This document shows, in pieces, positions 33,663 through 49,400 of a DNA stretch of 64,000 bases (the stretch's first letter is position 1; the number at the start of each line of letters is the position of its first letter). The notes below the pieces were generated by a model. That model ran no database searches, had not been told where the DNA came from, and was given only the letters and a program-made list of their open reading frames with translations. Location of the stretch: assembly GCA_916610825.1 (NCBI GenBank), contig OU744449.1, forward strand, positions 19,437,344 to 19,501,343, written 5' to 3'. A program made the position numbers and the translations under genes. This DNA is from Haliclystus octoradiatus. Its lineage: Eukaryota > Cnidaria > Staurozoa > Stauromedusae > Haliclystidae.

Positions 33663-34600
33663 ATGTAAATGTAGATAAGCAGTCGTCTCTTTCTTTATAA
33701 GGAAGATTGACATATTCAATTGTAAATATAAATATAAATTAAAATTATTACTAGTAACGAAGCCTCTGCCTGAATTAAATATTATGTAGAATGAAATGTA
33801 GTATTTTTATATTGCCTACCTTGTCTTTCATATGTTACTATCAATTTATGAAAGTTAAAAATCCTTTCGAGTGTTTTGTTTGGATTTGTAACGGGACTAG
33901 CAAAGAAAATAATGCGTAATGAATGGAAACAGGTAAGGCGTCTAGCCAAATCTAATGTAATGATCATTAACAGCCAGGCCTTGGACGAGGAGCAACTCTC
34001 TTTAAGATAGTTCAAGATTTTATATACAAGCTATGTAATTTTAGTTTTTTTTTTAAACCATTAATATGAGAAAATATGGACACAATAGTGGACTTTTTGG
34101 GACATACTGACGTAGTTAGAGTAGTGTACCGTACTGTGCAGTTTTTTACTTCTCAAGAAACCCGGATTGATCGCAATATACCATTGCATAATCCAATGAA
34201 GAGAAAGGTAACGATCATCCAATGTACTCCTCTGACCGAATGTGAATGTGAGCAGAGAAATTCAGCTTCTTATATAGTTCAATGCAAGGGCAGCAACATC
34301 TGCGGGGACTTTCATCTCATCTCTTTGCTACAAAAGGCTTTGTTCTACATATAGAAATTGTCTGTTGCCTTCGCAAACCAGCCTGCAAGCATACCCAAAT
34401 GTTTTTTAGGATAGTTATAGTCTCCGTAATGCCGACAGAAATCTTATGCTGGACTGAGATGGATGTGTGGCTGACGCGAGAAAACCATTGTTTGTCTTTT
34501 ATTTATCAACCTACAAAGATCTGGTTCTGATTGGCATAGCTTGCTAGCGATTGGTTGATGAACAATAGACAAACATTAGTTTTCTCATGTTTCATTTCAG
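33663..34600. other. Downstream of the array; no gene recognised
   Basis: AT-rich. Overlapping small frames at 34076-34530 have no recognisable domain or splice context. Confidence 0.4.
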
Positions 34601-34619
34601 CCACTCCCCCGATTCCTAA

Positions 34620-34801
34620 CTAATAAGAAATTAATAACTTTCACATTTCAAGTCAGAATTCGAGAATGTTTTTAAATTTCATAAATCAATGTCTCATTAA
34701 ATCAATCAATTTCGAGAATGTTATTTTATTTCATAAATCAATGTCTGTAAATATTTTTTTTATCATGTGGTTGAAATAAAATTCTATTCTATTCTATTCT
34801 A
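34620..34801 (+). repeat. Probable 3' end of a retroelement with (ATTCT)n tail
   Basis: A duplicated segment (tttcataaatcaatgtct at about 34677 and 34731) leads to aataaaa and four attct units at 34780-34800, the look of a LINE or SINE 3' tail. No coding remains. Confidence 0.45.
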
Positions 34802-37800
34802 AATGTAACGTATCTGACGAAAAGGCTGTTCATGACTTCCAGTCAATACTTTCTATAATCATTAGTCTTATTACTCGCTACCTCGCTGGCTATTTTGTTG
34901 ATGATATCTTCATATATATCATCCAGAATAGGGACCATTCACAATCGAAGTCAACCAATTTCCAATCGGTTTGTACTCTCCTTCTTGTCAACGTTTCTAA
35001 TAGGAGTTTTAAAAGTTCCCCATCACTGCTTGACTTCAATATTGTGGTTCACGTTAACGCCTTAACGGTAACAGTAAATGTAACTAGTTACTTTTTAAAT
35101 GTAGCTTTTTAGCATCCCTGATTGTGAATGCTTGGATGCTATAGTTCTACATAATTCATCATTCAAAAATTATATTTCATATCTCTATTCACTACCAACG
35201 TTCAATCCAATTTTCTCAAGTTTTCACGTATTTTGACAGAAGGAATTTGAAATTTGAGAATTGAGGTTTACTGTGAAATTCTACAGCAACTGAGTTTGGC
35301 AATGGGAGAGTGACTATCTTTTATAATCAATGCATGACGATAATATTTGCAGAAGATTATAACACGGGTTATTAAAAACATCAGAATATTTTGTATAACA
35401 TAGTGTTATGATCTTCATTGTTCGTTGGTAAGCTGAATAAAATTAATAAAAATACATATATAATGGAATGATAAATTTGATAAAATTAACAAGTTGATCT
35501 ACAGCGAAGGTGAAGTTTATCGGATATGGCTCAAGCAGGATATGAACAATCAATCTGAGGCTGATAATAGTGGAATTTCGTGTTACAGTTGATTTTTTTA
35601 CGCCAATGTGCACTTAATTAACAAACATTTAAATCAACACGCAGAGGAAGGAGTTTTATTCAAAATGCTACACGAGCTTAAATGAGAAAGTTGACTTAAT
35701 CAGTAAAAATTTGAAAATTAAGTTAGTTTAAAAATAGTAAAAACTGTTTTATTTCACAAAAGGGCTACTGCATGGCAACCTTTTGTTTCGGTTCTCTCGA
35801 AATGAGAGAAAAATGAGAGAAATCAGGAGAAATTTTCAGCATAACACGACTCCTTTGGATGGATGTTTTTCAGCTTCCGAGTGTCTCCCAGCATCCTATA
35901 AGTGTTGGTATCAGAGACCCAAACAAAAGGCTGCCATGTAGTAGCCCTTTATTACGATTACGAATATTATAAATTGATAAATTGTATTAATTGGGGAAAG
36001 CTATGCAAATATTTGATGCTGGGTGCATTTCGTCACTCTTTTTCTCGGAATCATTTCGTGTTATGCCCGAAATAGTGAAGAAATGAAAAGTTTGTGTATA
36101 CATATGGGGATTAGCAATAATGACGTTGTGGCAATATATTATAAGTCAAGGAAAAATTCATACAATGGTGTTTTGGTATTGACCCTTTGATGTTATTTAT
36201 CCCCTATCATCCCGATTCCTGATGTCCGAATGATCAGATTATGGCGGAATTGTCATCAGTATATATATATGTAACAATGCTGCTCTATAAAAATGCTCCA
36301 TGACTCTTCTATAAAGAAGAACAATGACATTATATGAAGCTATCGTTTGAAATGCTGAATTTGTGGGTAAATAAAAGTATTGTTCAGTTCAAATGTATCT
36401 ATAAATTGAAAATTCTCCGTCGATAGATTTCATAATAAATTGTCAAAACCACAAGTAATTTTAATTTATCGTGGCTTCACCTTACAAACATACCGATGAT
36501 GTACTTTTATAAAAGAGCGGTCTTCTTGGAAAATATATACTGACTTCTCTTTGAATAAACAACAAAAGTCGAATTAAACACGATCAAGTTTAGCTAGTTT
36601 GAAAATGTCACAAAAGCAAAGATAAATCCACGACGAACGATCATGTAAGAAGTAGCTAAAACATAAGTTAAAGTATTGGTTTTATCGTCTCCGTATGTAA
36701 TTTGTCCATAATGACACCGAATTTTTTACATGCTATCACATAAAAATTGTGCTCATTTTGAAGCTCAATATCTGCTCATCTTTGATCTGCTCTGTTCAAA
36801 AGTGGCGTAGTGAATATATTGTAAAGACTTTTTAAACCAGTTTGTCCATGCGACAACAATAACAAGGCGATACTCCGAAGGGAAAGTTTCACATCATTTA
36901 CTGTACGTCATATAATTGCCCTAGGCCCCTAGTATAATTAGTAAGGAATAAATGGGGTTTGGATTGGTCTGCATCAACATTTTTTCCTTTTTTATTTGAT
37001 TTGTTATTTGGATCTATTTTTTTCTGATGGTTCTACTCTACTTTCTTTCGACTTTTTTCAAATTTTATTTTATCATTCCATTCTCAATATCTATAGTCTC
37101 AAATTTTTTATTTATTTTATTAATCTAAACTTATACAATAATTATGATATTGGTTTGATTAATTTTCTTTTGCTTTGATTTTTTGTTTTAATTTGTTTAA
37201 TTTTATTTGATTGTTTATTTTATTGAAGTTGATTTGATTTGATTTTTTTTTGCATGATGACTTGATTGATTTGATATTCTATTGAATTTGATTCCAATTT
37301 GTTTATTGTGATTATTATATCATTCACCATGAGTCCGAGCGTAGCGGAGCTATTTTTCTTGATCTCATGAATGCATAAAATTTGCCATTTAACATTTCTA
37401 TTATTAGATTTAATTCTATTGTTATGCTGCTTCTATATAAGGCTGTATTTTAATTGTTAACGCCATATTTTAAGTCTTTTATCTAATTTTATAATAATTC
37501 AACCTAATTAAACGTAACACATTAAAAGCTAGAACCTTCGCAGTATACTGCTCATTTTATCAATGAAGTTCGATAAAATTGCAGACACAGCAGGAGTCTG
37601 GGCACTCACTACAGGACGTATATCGATTCACAGCTGGAAACCGGTGAGTTAGCAGCAGGAAGCCAAAATGTACAATTTGATGTCTCCAAATTGGCAGCAT
37701 GATGCCAAAATGTACTTCAAAGAGCCATATCTCCATACGGTGTATATATGGAAGTACCCCATTGGGATATTTATTGATGTTTTTACAGATAATAATCGAA

Positions 37801-38806
37801 TTTAATTTTCGAAATGTTATAAAATGTTTTCAGAAAATCATAAATATCCAATTCTATAACTGAGAATTATAACGCAAAAAGTAACTAATCAAACCTTTTC
37901 TTAAAATGTCTTTAAATATATTATTTTTCATTGCAAACAATAAAGTATAGTATTTCCATATGACTGCAATGTTGTATAATTACTACAATTTCTTCTTGTA
38001 AGATTTATTTTCAATTTGATCTAGATTACGCTACTGCCTTCCATTAAGATAAAAAAGTTCAGGTTAATTGAAAATTATCCTTCAAAATCTTTCCCTAAAT
38101 AAGTATGTGATTACATATTAAAGTGTTTCATTGTAGGATTGCTGTTCTTAGATCTAATACAACGGATAAATACTGAGCCGCACTGCCATTGAAATCAAGT
38201 TTCAAAAAACTAGAATCGAGCCTCTCTTGGCGAGAAATGTTTACCGTTATTAAAAATGAAAGATTAACTCTTCAAAGTCGTGTCCATTCTCCTGTTAATC
38301 GATTGGATCCGAAAGAGAGGGTTATAAATGTAGAATAAATGCAACACACTTTCTAAAATATGATGCATAACCAAATGATAAAAAACAAAAAACAACAAAA
38401 TCCTGCAATTCGATTGGTTTGTTCATGCTGGTTCATGCCGTCGAAAATTGACGATAAAATCAAGTCAACAGCTTATAGCTGAAGACCTTTCACTTAATCC
38501 AACAAGAACGACAAGAAAATTCTAAATTCATTCAAAGGCTATTCAATCTTTTATGTTGGATTTGAATGACAATATAAAAACATCAATCGTAAGCCACTAG
38601 TCAAATTGACTTCTTGCCAAATATGTGAAGCATTATGCGGCAAATGTACCCCTATAGTTTTATTGTCTATGTATTTCAATAAAAGCAATGGGGTAGATAT
38701 ATGGTGGTTTTAGTGTTTGACAATATTCCCATATTTATTTGTTGTCATGGTCAGTCAATTACGGTTGTATTCAACTCATCATATCTAAGTCTAGATACAT
38801 TATAAC
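34802..38806. other. Intergenic, AT/T-rich; no gene recognised
   Basis: Includes a T-rich, low-complexity stretch at 36980-37260 and small repeat pieces. A dispersed repeat is listed separately at 35865. No exon chain could be built. Confidence 0.4.
35865..35955. repeat. Dispersed repeat, copy 2 (partner at 4850-4945)
   Basis: Shares gtgtctccca, gtgttggtatcagaga and ggctgcc with the other copy, same orientation. Confidence 0.5.
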
Positions 38807-41800
38807 ATGGAATTTTCTTTGAGTGTGTTAGCTTTTCTCCTCGGATTTTCAATGGTAAGTAATTTATTTATGTAAGTGTACCTACTCCACACACATCATT
38901 ATTGAGAAGTTGAAAAACCGTCATAACATATGTACCCGTTACTGTCAGTAGACTTGAAACGAGGCCAGTTACAGAACCTTGAATACAATGAATGTTAACA
39001 AACCAAGAGAGATCATTTAGATGCAACAGTAATTTTACAGAAATATTACCTTAACAAACTCACCTATACCAGGAATTGATATTAGCAATTTAGGCTATGA
39101 CTTCTACATTATCTTATCACTCACTAGAAACATATTAAATACGCAGTAGAATAAGTCAATAAGTCGATCGGGAAATTATTGGATGCACAAATCACTTGGG
39201 GGGTAACTCCTTAAAGTTGTTTACGGGAAAGGAGGTGTCTCTTTTGGAAAAATGTATAATTCAATATCGTCATAAAACTGACCTGTGTTAGACAATCTAA
39301 TCCTCATCTATGGCGATGTATTCATGTTTTCATTTCATTATTTAACAAAATATGCGACAAAATCGTCAAAATTACAAAAATTAGCAGTAGCAACGATTAC
39401 TTTCACTATAAATTGCTTATTATATGAATTATGCTGAAAATTGTTCGCGTTTTGAGGAGTTAATGCATTCTGAGGGTTTACGTGATTCATCTAGCAAGCA
39501 TTTTTCATGTTTCAGAACTCAAAAAGTTGTATATCGTTCTAAATTGATTGTTTGGCAGACAACTGAGTTCGTAACAAGGAGTGATGCTATTTCTATTCTC
39601 GACATTACCTTGGCTTTCAGTATATACCGGGAGGCAATTTATTCTATCAAAGGACTTATTAGTATTACTAGCAATGAGTTTGGTCCATTATGGACCTTCT
39701 ATGATAAAACTTTCAGATCACTTATAATTAAACAATTGACTAAGCTGACTATCGCTGTATAATACGGAGTCTGAACTCTGGAGGAGAACATGAGACACAA
39801 TACGCATTGAAACGATGTAGCATTAATCGATACATCTTAATCATTCCTTTAATAAAAATTTAATTTATTTCACATCAATTGAGTCGATTGAAATGTATAA
39901 TTTAACGTAGCTATATCTACATAGAAAAACTTTATTTTATGTGCTGAAAGGAGGCCAGAACACATTAATTATTATAAATTACAAATACTCAGTCAAATTT
40001 CGAAATCTGAAACTATCCATAAAAATCACTTCAAATCCGATCCGATCCAAAGACCTAAAATATTAACCCGAATCTGACCCGATACGATCGGATCGCGTTC
40101 GGTTCGGATTCATAAATCTTTATTGCAATATATACAACACTAATGTGGTGTTCACAAAATAACGCCGTCAAAGTGTGGCCAGTGAAACTCGTGGCATTGC
40201 ATGCGATACATTCAATATTAAATTAATTTAGCTTCAACAAGACACATGGTCCACTGATTTCTGTTATTAACATGATCAAACGATATCTTTTGTTAATTAA
40301 AAATGATTTACTGCTTCATATTAAAAAAAAAAGTCGATGATGAAAGGTTGCCTAATGGCGGATTTGAACTGACGACCCTGAAATTATTATACCAGAGAAT
40401 TAACCAATTAGCCACTGCTTTACTTATTGATACCAACGATTTGACTGACCTTATCAACAAACCTACTGCTTCGACAACGTATTATTGAACAAGGCCGATG
40501 CACGCGCGTGTATTGAATTTCAAATTATATATATAATCTGAAAATATTATGATATGATACTATATGAGCCTATATATTTTTGATCTTTGCAATCTCAGCA
40601 AGTATGCCTGTGATTTTCATGGCAGTCTATCAAAATACTAAGAGTTCGTTGAAAATAAAACTTTATAAGTGAAAAAAAGATCTGAAAAATTGGTCTGATA
40701 GGGGTTCTTGTTATCAAATTTTCCAGAATAATAGCATCAACATTCTTTTAAAAGGAAATAAAATTCTATAATAAATCGCTATACTAATTCGATATTGATA
40801 TTATGTTACATCTTGTCGTCAATATTTCTACGCGCTATTTATAACATTACAGATGTCGAATGAAAGGAAAGATGATTATGAATAAATTAATTATTTTGAT
40901 AGAAAAACGAAAACAGCTCATTTTGCCAGATTCGTGATATGCATATTTATTCAGAATATATTGAAACGGACGCGATGGTTTATAGAGTTGAATATGTTTA
41001 GTGCAGCTTCAAAGATATATAATACCACAGCCGATGGTAATATTTAAATGCTCATGTTATGATGTCTGACGAAAAGGATAATTTACCATGTAGAAAATGA
41101 ATCTACTTTACCATGCATTTGATCACGGTATGAAATGATCATTTTTGTCAGAATTGTTTCGAATAAAAGACAATCTTTATTTTATTCTTATCGGGCGTAC
41201 ATTCTCCTTCGATAAACTATTGTTGTTAACTTATTATTGATTTGTGTATTAACTCAGACAACCCGCTATTATGTATTTAAATGTTGTTCGGAGATTATTC
41301 CGCTCGTATAGTTTTTATTTGGATCTCATTTGGAAAATGGTAAGATGTATTTTAATAAATATTGTTTGCTATGATCGATTATTTCATGCAACCTTTTCGC
41401 TTTTAATTTTTGTAACACAAGGTTTGTTACACTCATCCAAACTGTATTAACTATTTAAAAATGTTTTTAAATTATGTTTTTGTGCTTTTAAATTCAAAGC
41501 AAAATTTTTGAACGCTGAAAATATTAAAATTATTATTATTTATCACAAATCATACGCTCAATTCAATTTAACTTTATTATAATTGATATACCTGAAATTA
41601 ACTTTATTAAATGTTGATCAACGATAATAACAAGACACCGCTATTTTTATTCTCGAAACTGTAGTAACATACTGTGTCTTATTCTTATAGCAAGTAGACA
41701 AAATGAAATTTTAATTTTAATCGATGCTTTAATTTTAATCGTTAATTATGGAAGCAAAATCTGAAAATAAAAGCCTGCCTGCTCGAAACCAAATGATTCA

Positions 41801-44800
41801 TATTTTTATATTAAATAATAAATTATAGAAATACTTTTGTGCAATGCCTTGATTGATTCTAAACTCTATAATTTTAGACTGTAGACAGATAGTCTGTTCG
41901 AACTTTGAATATTTTTTCGAATTAGTCGAACGCCAACGTCATTTTGAAAATTCTTGCAAGTTAATTTGTTTTTATGCCCAGCGATAGATTATGCATTTCA
42001 AAACAGATTGTTTGCTCAGTGTTCTCACAAATTATATATCAAAATAGCCTTTTTAAAAGTGAAATGTTTTGTATCTCGATTTTGGTAAAAGTAATGAATG
42101 GCATTTTGTTTCATTAATAAATTAAATTAAGACCTAAAGTCTCTTTAATTTCATAGCGTTTGTGCCGAGCTATATGTATTACTGATATCAACACTACATG
42201 AAATAGGTTTACGTTTCTTTGATTTCAAAAAAATGTTTTGTTTGGCCTAGTTATACTGGTAATTCAATGTAATTCAGTATTTCGTACTGTTTTAATTATC
42301 ATAAAACTGATTCATTTTCAAGTTTCACTTGTTCAAACAATTTACACGCAGCTTTTAAATTCAAAGCAAAATATTTTTGTTCTGGGGATTTCAATTTGAA
42401 TTCGATTTGGCTGCCCGCTAGATTATCGACCTATGAAATTTTTCAAAATCTCTAAATTTTTTAATGCAACGATATCAAATAAAATATCAGATGAAGTATA
42501 TTATTTTAAAACAACGTCATAGACCCATACTTTTCATACAACAAATTTGTTACTGTACACGGTTATCTCGACACAAATGTTTGCATAATTTCCCGACAAC
42601 GGATTATCCGTATTATATCGCCAGTAAGACGTACATAAGTCGCGGACAGACACAGAAATATCGAAATATCGAAATATAGAAATATTGTGATATATAAACA
42701 GACAGTATTATGTATATAAGTGATAATAATCGGTTTTTACTATTATATATTTGTATATTATTATTATATAATATTTTTATATTGCAATCAGGAATCTCTG
42801 ATTTACATTTACAAAATGCTACAATCATTGTATTGTGAACTCTTCAAAACACTTTAAATGGTGTCTGTATGTATGTGCTTATGATATATTGTTTGTGAGT
42901 ATAGTCATCTATGCGAGCCCTCTAATTTAATTACAGGTCATTGCCGATGGTAGTTACAATCACGGTTATGGATATCATGGTAATAATGAAGGCTACCCCT
43001 CACATGTAGCTGGTAAATCATACGGTGCTCAATCATCTCAGCATTATGGTCACTATCATTACGCTAAAACAACTTGCGCAGATCATTATAAACCTGGTAT
43101 AACAAATGGATATTATAAAGTCTATTCTGTCTACCACATGGGATCAATGAAAGTATATTGTGATTTCACCAGTGAACCAGGAATGGCTTATACGATGGTG
43201 ATGTCATCAAGCTTCGTTGGACGAACTGATGCATCAGTGGCAATCAGTGGAGGTGACATGAAAAATCCATTCAAGGTAAGAACGGGTTAAGATACTGAAA
43301 TAGTTTCTGCTTTTAAAATGTAAACCAGACCCAGATCCTTCAAGAAATAATAATTTATTCATATAGCATTGTAAGGTAGCTGAGGAATTGTGATCTAATT
43401 GTGACCCAAATTTCTGTACCAAAAATGCACATTTCGAAAGCTTGACGGTTTTCAAAATCACTTCGCGATTCTAGGAAAAACTACTACGTGAGTAACTTTT
43501 TTACCCCTGAGCAGCAATTGTAAGCTAATTGTGAGCTAACATTTGATACCAAAAACATACCAAATTTTGAGGATGTGGGCGGGCCAGCTTGACAAATCAA
43601 TAAGCATAAGAGGGATATGATAATTGCCTTACAAATTGACTCTGACTGCTTCTATAGCCTCATATATTTTACACATATCATTTTTGAAATAAAATTAATA
43701 AGTATTAGTTGATGATTATATAATTGCATCAACTTTAGGGGTAATCAAGCGTTAGAAAACATACATGCCCTTGAAATAGCATAGGAACATGCAGATTTAC
43801 AGTGAATTATGTGATGTAAAAACGTAATCTGATTATGCAGATTGACAAAGCTTTTGTATGAGGGATTCCCGGACCATCCAGTATGGAGGCAAATTTTGCA
43901 TATGCAGTTTTAATCTGGTGAATGGTATTTCTTATTTGTGCAAGTAAGGTGGTGGAAGCCATGAACAGAGACTCTAGTTATATAATGTCTGTTCTTTTGT
44001 CCAGCTATCTTCCAACCATCAGAATGCATACCAGGGGCATCTAACTAATGTTCAGAATACTTTCTCAGAATGCTCAGGAAAAATAGATTGAAGTTGAAAT
44101 AAAGATTTAGGTCTGCCACATACGAGGACATGTGTCTGTGAATAAAAATACAAAAGTGTTGGAGGTCGTCTTTGAGACTCCAAGAACCAATTTTAAAAAT
44201 GCCGCTTCAACTTTGTCATTATTTCGAAGTTGTGCTGCTGATAAATAGGGTGAAATGACTTCAAAACCATAAGATATCAATGGATATTCATTTCAAATGT
44301 TTAATTAAAAAACCCAACACCATTCTAGCTGTATTTCCTTTTTCTGAAAAGTGCAATGTAAAAAGTTAAAGATGCTTTTAAAGTATTACCAAGAGATGTG
44401 AAAGATTTGACAAATTCTATATTTTGATTCTTGTAAAAGAATTTAATCACCTAATGCAAGTCTACCAGCTCTACGAAAATACATGATTTTTGTTTTGTTA
44501 ATGCTGACATGAAGTATGTTTTCATCACACCAATTTAAAGAGTGTCCATACCATTTTGGAGAGTTGCATTGTTTGGAGAGTACATTGCTAAGTCAAAGGT
44601 GCGATTTTTGAGAATGGTTAGGTATATAGTACAGCAAATATTTCTCCAAAATTGCCGATTTAACATGTTCCGGCGGGTTGCATGTTGTCAAAGAAAATGA
44701 TAAGATCATTAATCGAGAATAACAGATACTTGCACAGAAAAATTTCAAATTTTAATGCAGAACAGTTAGAATATACACATGTTTGAATAATTTCTCTTCA

Positions 44801-45273
44801 CATGTCCATTGTAATCCATGCACCTACATGTGGATGTTTGCATATCGGGTTATTTTGAACATGAAACAGCACAAAGCAAAGTGTTTTCCATTTTCATGCA
44901 CTAATGTATACTGTATATATAAGTCGGTGTTTTGATGGTTTTCATAAATTTTTCTTTACAATTTTGAATTATTTTAGGAGGTTTCTCTAGCTTCACCTGA
45001 AACATCTACAGTCAAACATCATGTAAATTCTAACATTCCAAACAAATTTGCTTATCGTCAAGCGTTTTCAGACATGGAGCGAATCAGTAAGGCATCAAAA
45101 GTATGGAGATATACTTGTGGGGCACCTCAACAATTTAAAGATTATGTCCGTGCCAAAGTGTCTGAAGTCAATCCAATAACTCTCACCTCTCCAACATGTG
45201 TAGATGTCGAATACATGAATGTGAACTCAAAGTAAGATCTTAAACTGTTTATGTCGATCAATTAATGATGATA

Positions 45274-45318
<45 letters not shown>

Positions 45319-46392
45319 TTTGTTTGGTTGTTTTTTATTATTATTACCAACATACCCTACAATATAGGTGTGTGGTAAGTGCATGTCAAATGCTTAATAT
45401 AATATTAAAAAGAAATATTATTTACAAGTAGATGAAGCTGACTGCCAAAACAGTATTGCATGCAATTCTTATACACATTAAACTATTCAACGTCATATAG
45501 ACATTCAAATTATATTAATTAAGATAACATAAAAGTTATAAGCTATTATAACCCCAGTATATGAGTTTACTCTGATATATGCCGTAACGAGAATGAATTT
45601 TTAAGAAAGAAGCCAAGAAAATTAAACAGTTTTGTGCATTCATGATTGAAGAGAAAGGTTAGTTTGATAGCGACAGGAAGATAATTGGAATTATGGATCA
45701 ACGTCTCAAATTTAATGTAAAATAGATTACATTGGTCTTTATTAAAAGAAGAGAAGAAAAGAAAGAGCTCCCTCCTGCTGGCCAAGTTACTAGAGTTACG
45801 ACAGATCATTAAAATACTTTCAACAATTCTTTTCTGTAGTACTTTCAATGGATTATTAGTTTCGTGCTTGATTGAGCCTCCCCAGACATTGCTAGCGTAA
45901 AGAATAATTGGTTTGATCATGCTTTTGTAAAGAGATTTGTATATGTCAACAGAATTTAAAGATGATTTGCGTAAAAAACATGTTGCCGAAATCCAGCCTT
46001 TTTCGGCTCTTTTGCAAAGTTCTTTTGTACCGTATGATGGTTTGCCTGAGGTATGAAATGTAAAACCAAGGTAGTTATATATGAGGAGATTTTACTGAGA
46101 ATTCCATTATTAAGATAAAAAGTTGGACAATCGGAATGTGAGAATTTTTGAAAATGCATATTCTTGGATTTGTTGTAGTTGATATTTAATTTCAACTTCT
46201 TGCAAAATTCGAATGTTTTATCAAGGCTAAGTTGTAAACCTTCCAGGGTCCCGGAAAATAATACAATGTCATCAGCAAACAAGAGACAATTTAGTTTCTG
46301 ATCTAGCAATGAAATGGGATTCGTGTGAGTACTTGGTAGATTTTTCGCTAGGTCATTGACAAAGATATTAAAAAGGATATGAGTCAGTACGC

Positions 46393-46488
<96 letters not shown>

Positions 46489-49400
46489 TTTGTTTGTTTC
46501 ATTTATTGTCAATATATCCAAAATAAATACAGGATGTGTGACAGGTTTGTAAGATGTAGTCTTATTTATACATATTCAATTAAATTATTTACATGACTAC
46601 AGGCTAGATACTAGATAATATCATCAACTTGACTTTCAGAAAGTCGCTTTTTTAATGACTTCGAGATAAATATCCCAAGTCTTCTTGTGATTTGGGATGA
46701 TGCTTTGGTAAACAAAACCTTTAACTGTTCTTTGGTGTCAATCTGTCTGAAGTTTGTATATACTTCTTCAGCTATTTTGAAAAATTGATCGCGTAGATCG
46801 TTATTATCAATGCATTGAAACAGAAGGTGCACTTCATCGTCAATATAGTTTTCATCACAAAATTTACATGTTCGTTCTGGGTATGGAATGTCAAAGTATC
46901 TACCAGTCTGAACCCCGAGTTTATGTGCACTAGTTCGTAGTTTAGTTATTGCACGCCTAGCGGAGGCATTTGGTATTAGTAGGTAACTTTGAAATTCAAA
47001 ATTTTCATAAATATTTGCATAAAAATTTAATTGATTGGATCTGTTTAGGCTGTTAGTGATTAAGTTTTTAAATTTTTCAGAATATTTATCAATTAGCTCT
47101 TCTTTGATTGTATTGATTAATTTTTTTTTACTCCATTTACTAGCAGTATCTTTGGATAGTAGTAATGAAAGGTCTATGTTGACTTCTGACAGAAAGGATT
47201 TAGCTTTCCCTAGCCAAGATGTTGGCGAGTTATCGAGCATTTGCTCAGAAAAGGATTTATATATAATCGTGCTTCGATCGGAGTTGATCAGTCGTAGCAA
47301 GTACTTCAATACAGTGACTTTAATGTCTATCTGCAGTGGTGCAATGCCTAGATCTCCTCTTACTGCTAGGGTGTTCGTATTTCCCTTTACGCTCAGCATT
47401 TGGCGCATGATTTTTCTTTGCAGTGCTTCAAGTATGTTGTTCTCTTCATTAGTTATAGTGTCTCCCCAAATGTCGGAAGCATAGAGGAGAATTGGTTTAA
47501 CAACGGTATTATATAGAGTATGATGGATAGCAACGTAGTTCGTGGGGGATCCCTTCAACGAGCGCCTGCTCATGTTCCAGGCCTTTTCACCTTTTTTACA
47601 TAACTCTTTTATACCAAAAATCTGCTTGCATGATCTATGGAATGTGAATCCAAGATATTTATAACTATCAGTGTAAGTAAGTTGTTTCCCGTCTATATAA
47701 AAATTGTGCGAAGGTCCCGATGGTTGTAATTTGGAAAACACGATACATTTTGACTTGTCGTGGTTGACATTTAGTTTCCATTTGGAACAATATTGGGAAG
47801 TTATATTAATACAGTTTTGAAGCCCTTGTGGGGTGGAAGAAAAAAGAACAATGTCGTCTGCAAACATCAGACAGTTTAATGGTTGATCTAGCAAGATAAT
47901 AGGATCAGAGGAATTACATGTGATGGTTTTGGCAAGGTCATTTACAAAGATATTAAAGAGATTTGGGCTAAGTATGCAGCCTTGCCTTACTCCAATGTTT
48001 GGTGTGATTGCTTTGGTTAGCCTTTTGTTATGGATAATGAATGCAGAATTGTCAGAGTACAAACTTTTGATCATGTCATAAAACTTGCCAGTGATATTGA
48101 GTTGCTCTAGTTTTTGTAGGAGCCTCTTTTGGCAAACAGAATCAAACGCTTTTTTTAGGTCAATGAAGCAGGCATATAGCTTCTGATGGTTTTTTGTATA
48201 TTTTGCAACGATTGTTTTTAAGCAGAATAAATGGTCGGTTGTTCGGCGATTTTCTTGGAAACCTCCTTGGGTTGGGTGAGCTAATTTGTTTGTTTCCAAA
48301 AAATTGTTTAGTCTTTCGTTAAGAACGATACAGAAAAGTTTACCAAGGATACTTGTTAAGCTTATTCCTCTATAATTAGAAGGGTCGAGTAAGTCACCAG
48401 ATTTGTGAATTGGTAAGATCATAGATTCTTTCCAAGCCAGAGGGAAAATACCGCATTGTAAAATGTTGTTGAAAAGTTTTTTGTATATTTTTAGAAATTT
48501 ATCAATCGTACAATGAATCATCTCTGATAGGACACCATCAGTTCCTGGAGATTTTCGAATTTTCAAAAGTTTTAAAGACGTCAGAATTTCATCTTCCGTT
48601 ATGGGTAGATTTAAATTTGAACTGTCGTGAAAATCGAGAAGGCTTGGTGATGATGGTACTCGTAATGGCATTGATGCTTCGCTAGTTGAATCATCGACGG
48701 TTAGAGTATCTTCGTGTAATTTTTTAAAATGCAGAAGTAAATCTTCAGGGTTTGGCATTTTTTCGTTTGACGATTGTGTTTTCAGATTTTTATTTATAAG
48801 TTCCCAAAATCTACTTCTGTTGGTATACATAGCATTATTAATTTCATTTAAAACTGTTGCCTTGTAATTTTGCTTCGATTTTATTATCTCGGTTTTGTAA
48901 GCTTTACGCATTTTGAAGAGACGTCCGCGTAGGTAAGTGTTGCTTGGATTGACTTTTAATAACCGAATAATGTTGTTTAGCTGGGATTTTATTCCTGAAC
49001 ATGTTTTTGTATACCAATTTGCTTTGGGTTGCCTTTTGGAAATCTGTTTGCTGAATGATTTTAGCCTGAAAATGCCATCACACGAGAAAGTTAATGTATC
49101 AGTTATAGTAGTTATGAAGTTATTGAGGTCGTCTTCGTTTTCGATAATATTCGATTCAAGTTCTTGAAGGGTCTGTCTAACTTTTAGTTGGTCAAATTTT
49201 GCACTATACTCTGATACTCTATCATGCGACCAAATATAGCGAGACGGCCTGGTATTAGTAAAGATATCAGGATTAACTGTATTCTTTGGTATGATACTGT
49301 CAAAAGTTAAACTGAGATGCAGTGCACAATGATCAGAATAGATTAAACCTTCTTGGTCAACAGAAAGTGATTTGAGGATATGCTGGTCATTCAGATATAA

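Noticed and set aside
31599..33719. 706-codon antisense frame over the tandem array (Ile/Cys-rich)
   Set aside because: It follows automatically from a stop-free 69-bp unit; the peptide is a monotonous hydrophobic repeat with no supporting signal.
39424..39762. 112-codon frame in intron 1 of the fibrinogen-like gene
   Set aside because: No domain, no splice context, no promoter; AT-rich chance frame is more likely.
46393..46596. Poly-Met frames at 46393 and 52834
   Set aside because: Translation of (ATG)n microsatellites.
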